NCBI RefSeq assembly: GCF_000003605.2
Contig: NW_003152055.1
Location: 1 to 21,853 of the forward strand
Reading direction: 5' to 3'
DNA length: 21,853 bases
DNA from: Saccoglossus kowalevskii
Taxonomy: Eukaryota > Hemichordata > Enteropneusta > Harrimaniidae
Of the stretch, positions 21,324-21,853 are shown piece after piece. Made by a program: the position numbers and the translations under genes. The notes under the pieces are model-generated. The model was not told the DNA's origin. It saw nothing but the letters and a program-made list of their open reading frames with translations, and did no database searches. Position 1 is the stretch's first letter. Each line of letters starts with the position of its first letter.

Positions 21324-21853
21324 CCTCTAGATGAGATACGTAATACACACACATGCCTTCAGATGAGATAAGTAATACACACACATGCCTCTAGATGAGA
21401 TACGTAATACGCACACATGCCTCTAGATGAGATACGTAATACACACACATGCCTCTAGATGAGATACGTAATACACACATGCCTCCAGATGAGATAGGTA
21501 ATACACACATGCTTTTAGATAAGATACGTAGTACACACACATGCCTCCAGATAGGATACGTAATACACACACATGCCTCCAGACGAGATACGTAATACAC
21601 ACACATGCCTCTATATGAGATACGTAATACACACACATGCCTATAAATGAGATACGTAATACACACACATGCCTCTAGATGAGATACGTAACACACACAC
21701 ATGCATCTAGATGAGATACATAATACACACATGCCTCTAGATGAGAGACGTCATAGACACACATGCCTCCAGATAAGGTACGTAATACACACACATGCCT
21801 CTAAATGAGATACGTTACACACATGCACCTAGATAAAATACGTAATACACATA
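21324..21853. repeat. Copy of 11,295–11,824, running off the window
   Basis: Offset 10,029 throughout: GATAGG 21,492 (11,464), GACGTC 21,747 (11,718), GTTACACAC 21,814 (11,785). It spans the junction between the two 532-bp copies seen at 11,673–11,695, including the GATACATAAT variant. The alignment is still intact at the last base, so the shared segment continues outside. Confidence 0.88.

Larger units (their letters stand above)
1..21853. repeat. Tandem satellite/minisatellite array, 30–32 bp unit, fills window
   Basis: Every stretch read resolves into head-to-tail copies of one unit, always in the same orientation. On the + strand the unit is GCCTCTAGATGAG, then ATACGTAATA, then an (AC)n tract ending in ACAT. 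Most units are 32 or 30 bp, differing by one AC dinucleotide; 28, 31 and 38 bp units are rarer. At about 31.4 bp per unit the window holds roughly 700 copies. Common substitutions are CTCTAG to CTCCAG, CTAGATGAG to CTAGATAAG, TACGTA to GACGTA, ATATGC or GCATGC in place of ACATGC, and ACTTAATAC for ACGTAATAC. Units at both edges are cut, so the array extends outside. There is no interspersed unique DNA. This architecture is known from eukaryotic satellites and hypervariable minisatellites; assignment to a eukaryote is inference. Confidence 0.98.

Noticed and set aside
1..21853. CRISPR array (regular repeats near 30 bp)
   Set aside because: There are no unique spacers: the repeat follows itself directly for the full window, and variants are small changes of the same unit. 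No cas-like genes or leader can be seen.
1..21853. Coding repeat protein (for example a Cys-rich surface or silk-like protein)
   Set aside because: The dominant unit lengths of 32 and 30 bp change the frame repeatedly, so no frame is maintained. A coding tandem repeat would keep units in multiples of three.
1..21853. Telomeric or simple microsatellite DNA
   Set aside because: The CA tract is only three to five dinucleotides per unit and is embedded in a complex 30–32 bp unit; no telomere-type short repeat is present.
1..21853. Promoters or enhancers based on ACGT cores
   Set aside because: The motif is present in most units as part of the satellite. With no adjacent gene, calling individual sites regulatory is not supported; it is kept only as a finding.

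Overview
The whole 21,853-base window is one uninterrupted tandem array of a 30–32 bp minisatellite/satellite unit, roughly 700 copies. I found no single-copy DNA, no credible protein gene, no RNA gene and no recognisable mobile element. The array is cut mid-unit at both window edges, so it continues on both sides. Read on the + strand, a typical unit runs GCCTCTAGATGAG, then ATACGTAATA, then a short (AC)n tract ending in ACAT. It therefore carries one XbaI-type palindrome (TCTAGA), one ACGT-core palindrome (TACGTA, the only regular CpG) and one small CA microsatellite.

Organism: a long, complex, higher-order-organised satellite of this kind points to a eukaryotic genome, most likely heterochromatin, a subtelomere or a pericentromere. 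Nothing in the sequence lets me name a lineage, and I do not recognise the unit as a named satellite.

Layout. (1) About 1–5,760 is domain A. Its units carry private variants (CTATATTAG, GATCCGTAAT, CTTCTGGATGAAATACGTGAT, AATAACACATATG) and form a higher-order repeat of about 2.3–2.4 kb, phased at about 1, 2,393 and 4,717. (2) About 5,761–6,330 is a transition zone. (3) About 6,330–8,150 is built from a 252-bp, eight-unit block tagged by a GGCCTRTGG unit, inside a larger duplication with a 945-bp period. (4) About 8,154–8,716 is a patch of divergent units, including one 38-bp unit. (5) About 8,717–12,207 holds two very recent-looking tandem duplications, of 720 bp (one mismatch) and 532 bp (two mismatches). 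(6) About 12,330–21,853 is a mosaic of the same blocks at long offsets: 12,980–14,538 recurs at 17,882–19,439, 8,610–9,440 at 16,300–17,130, 10,481–11,166 at 17,671–18,356, 6,045–7,020 at 20,313–21,258, and 11,295–11,824 at 21,324 to the window end.

The long apparent open frames are all on the minus strand and are products of the repeat. The unit has one minus-strand stop (TAG inside TCTAGA), 32 bp shifts the frame each unit, and CTCCAG units remove the stop. Predicted proteins therefore cycle through the same three ten-residue themes and usually end on the same I-TAG. Alignments and offsets were read by eye from marker variants; block edges are approximate unless stated.
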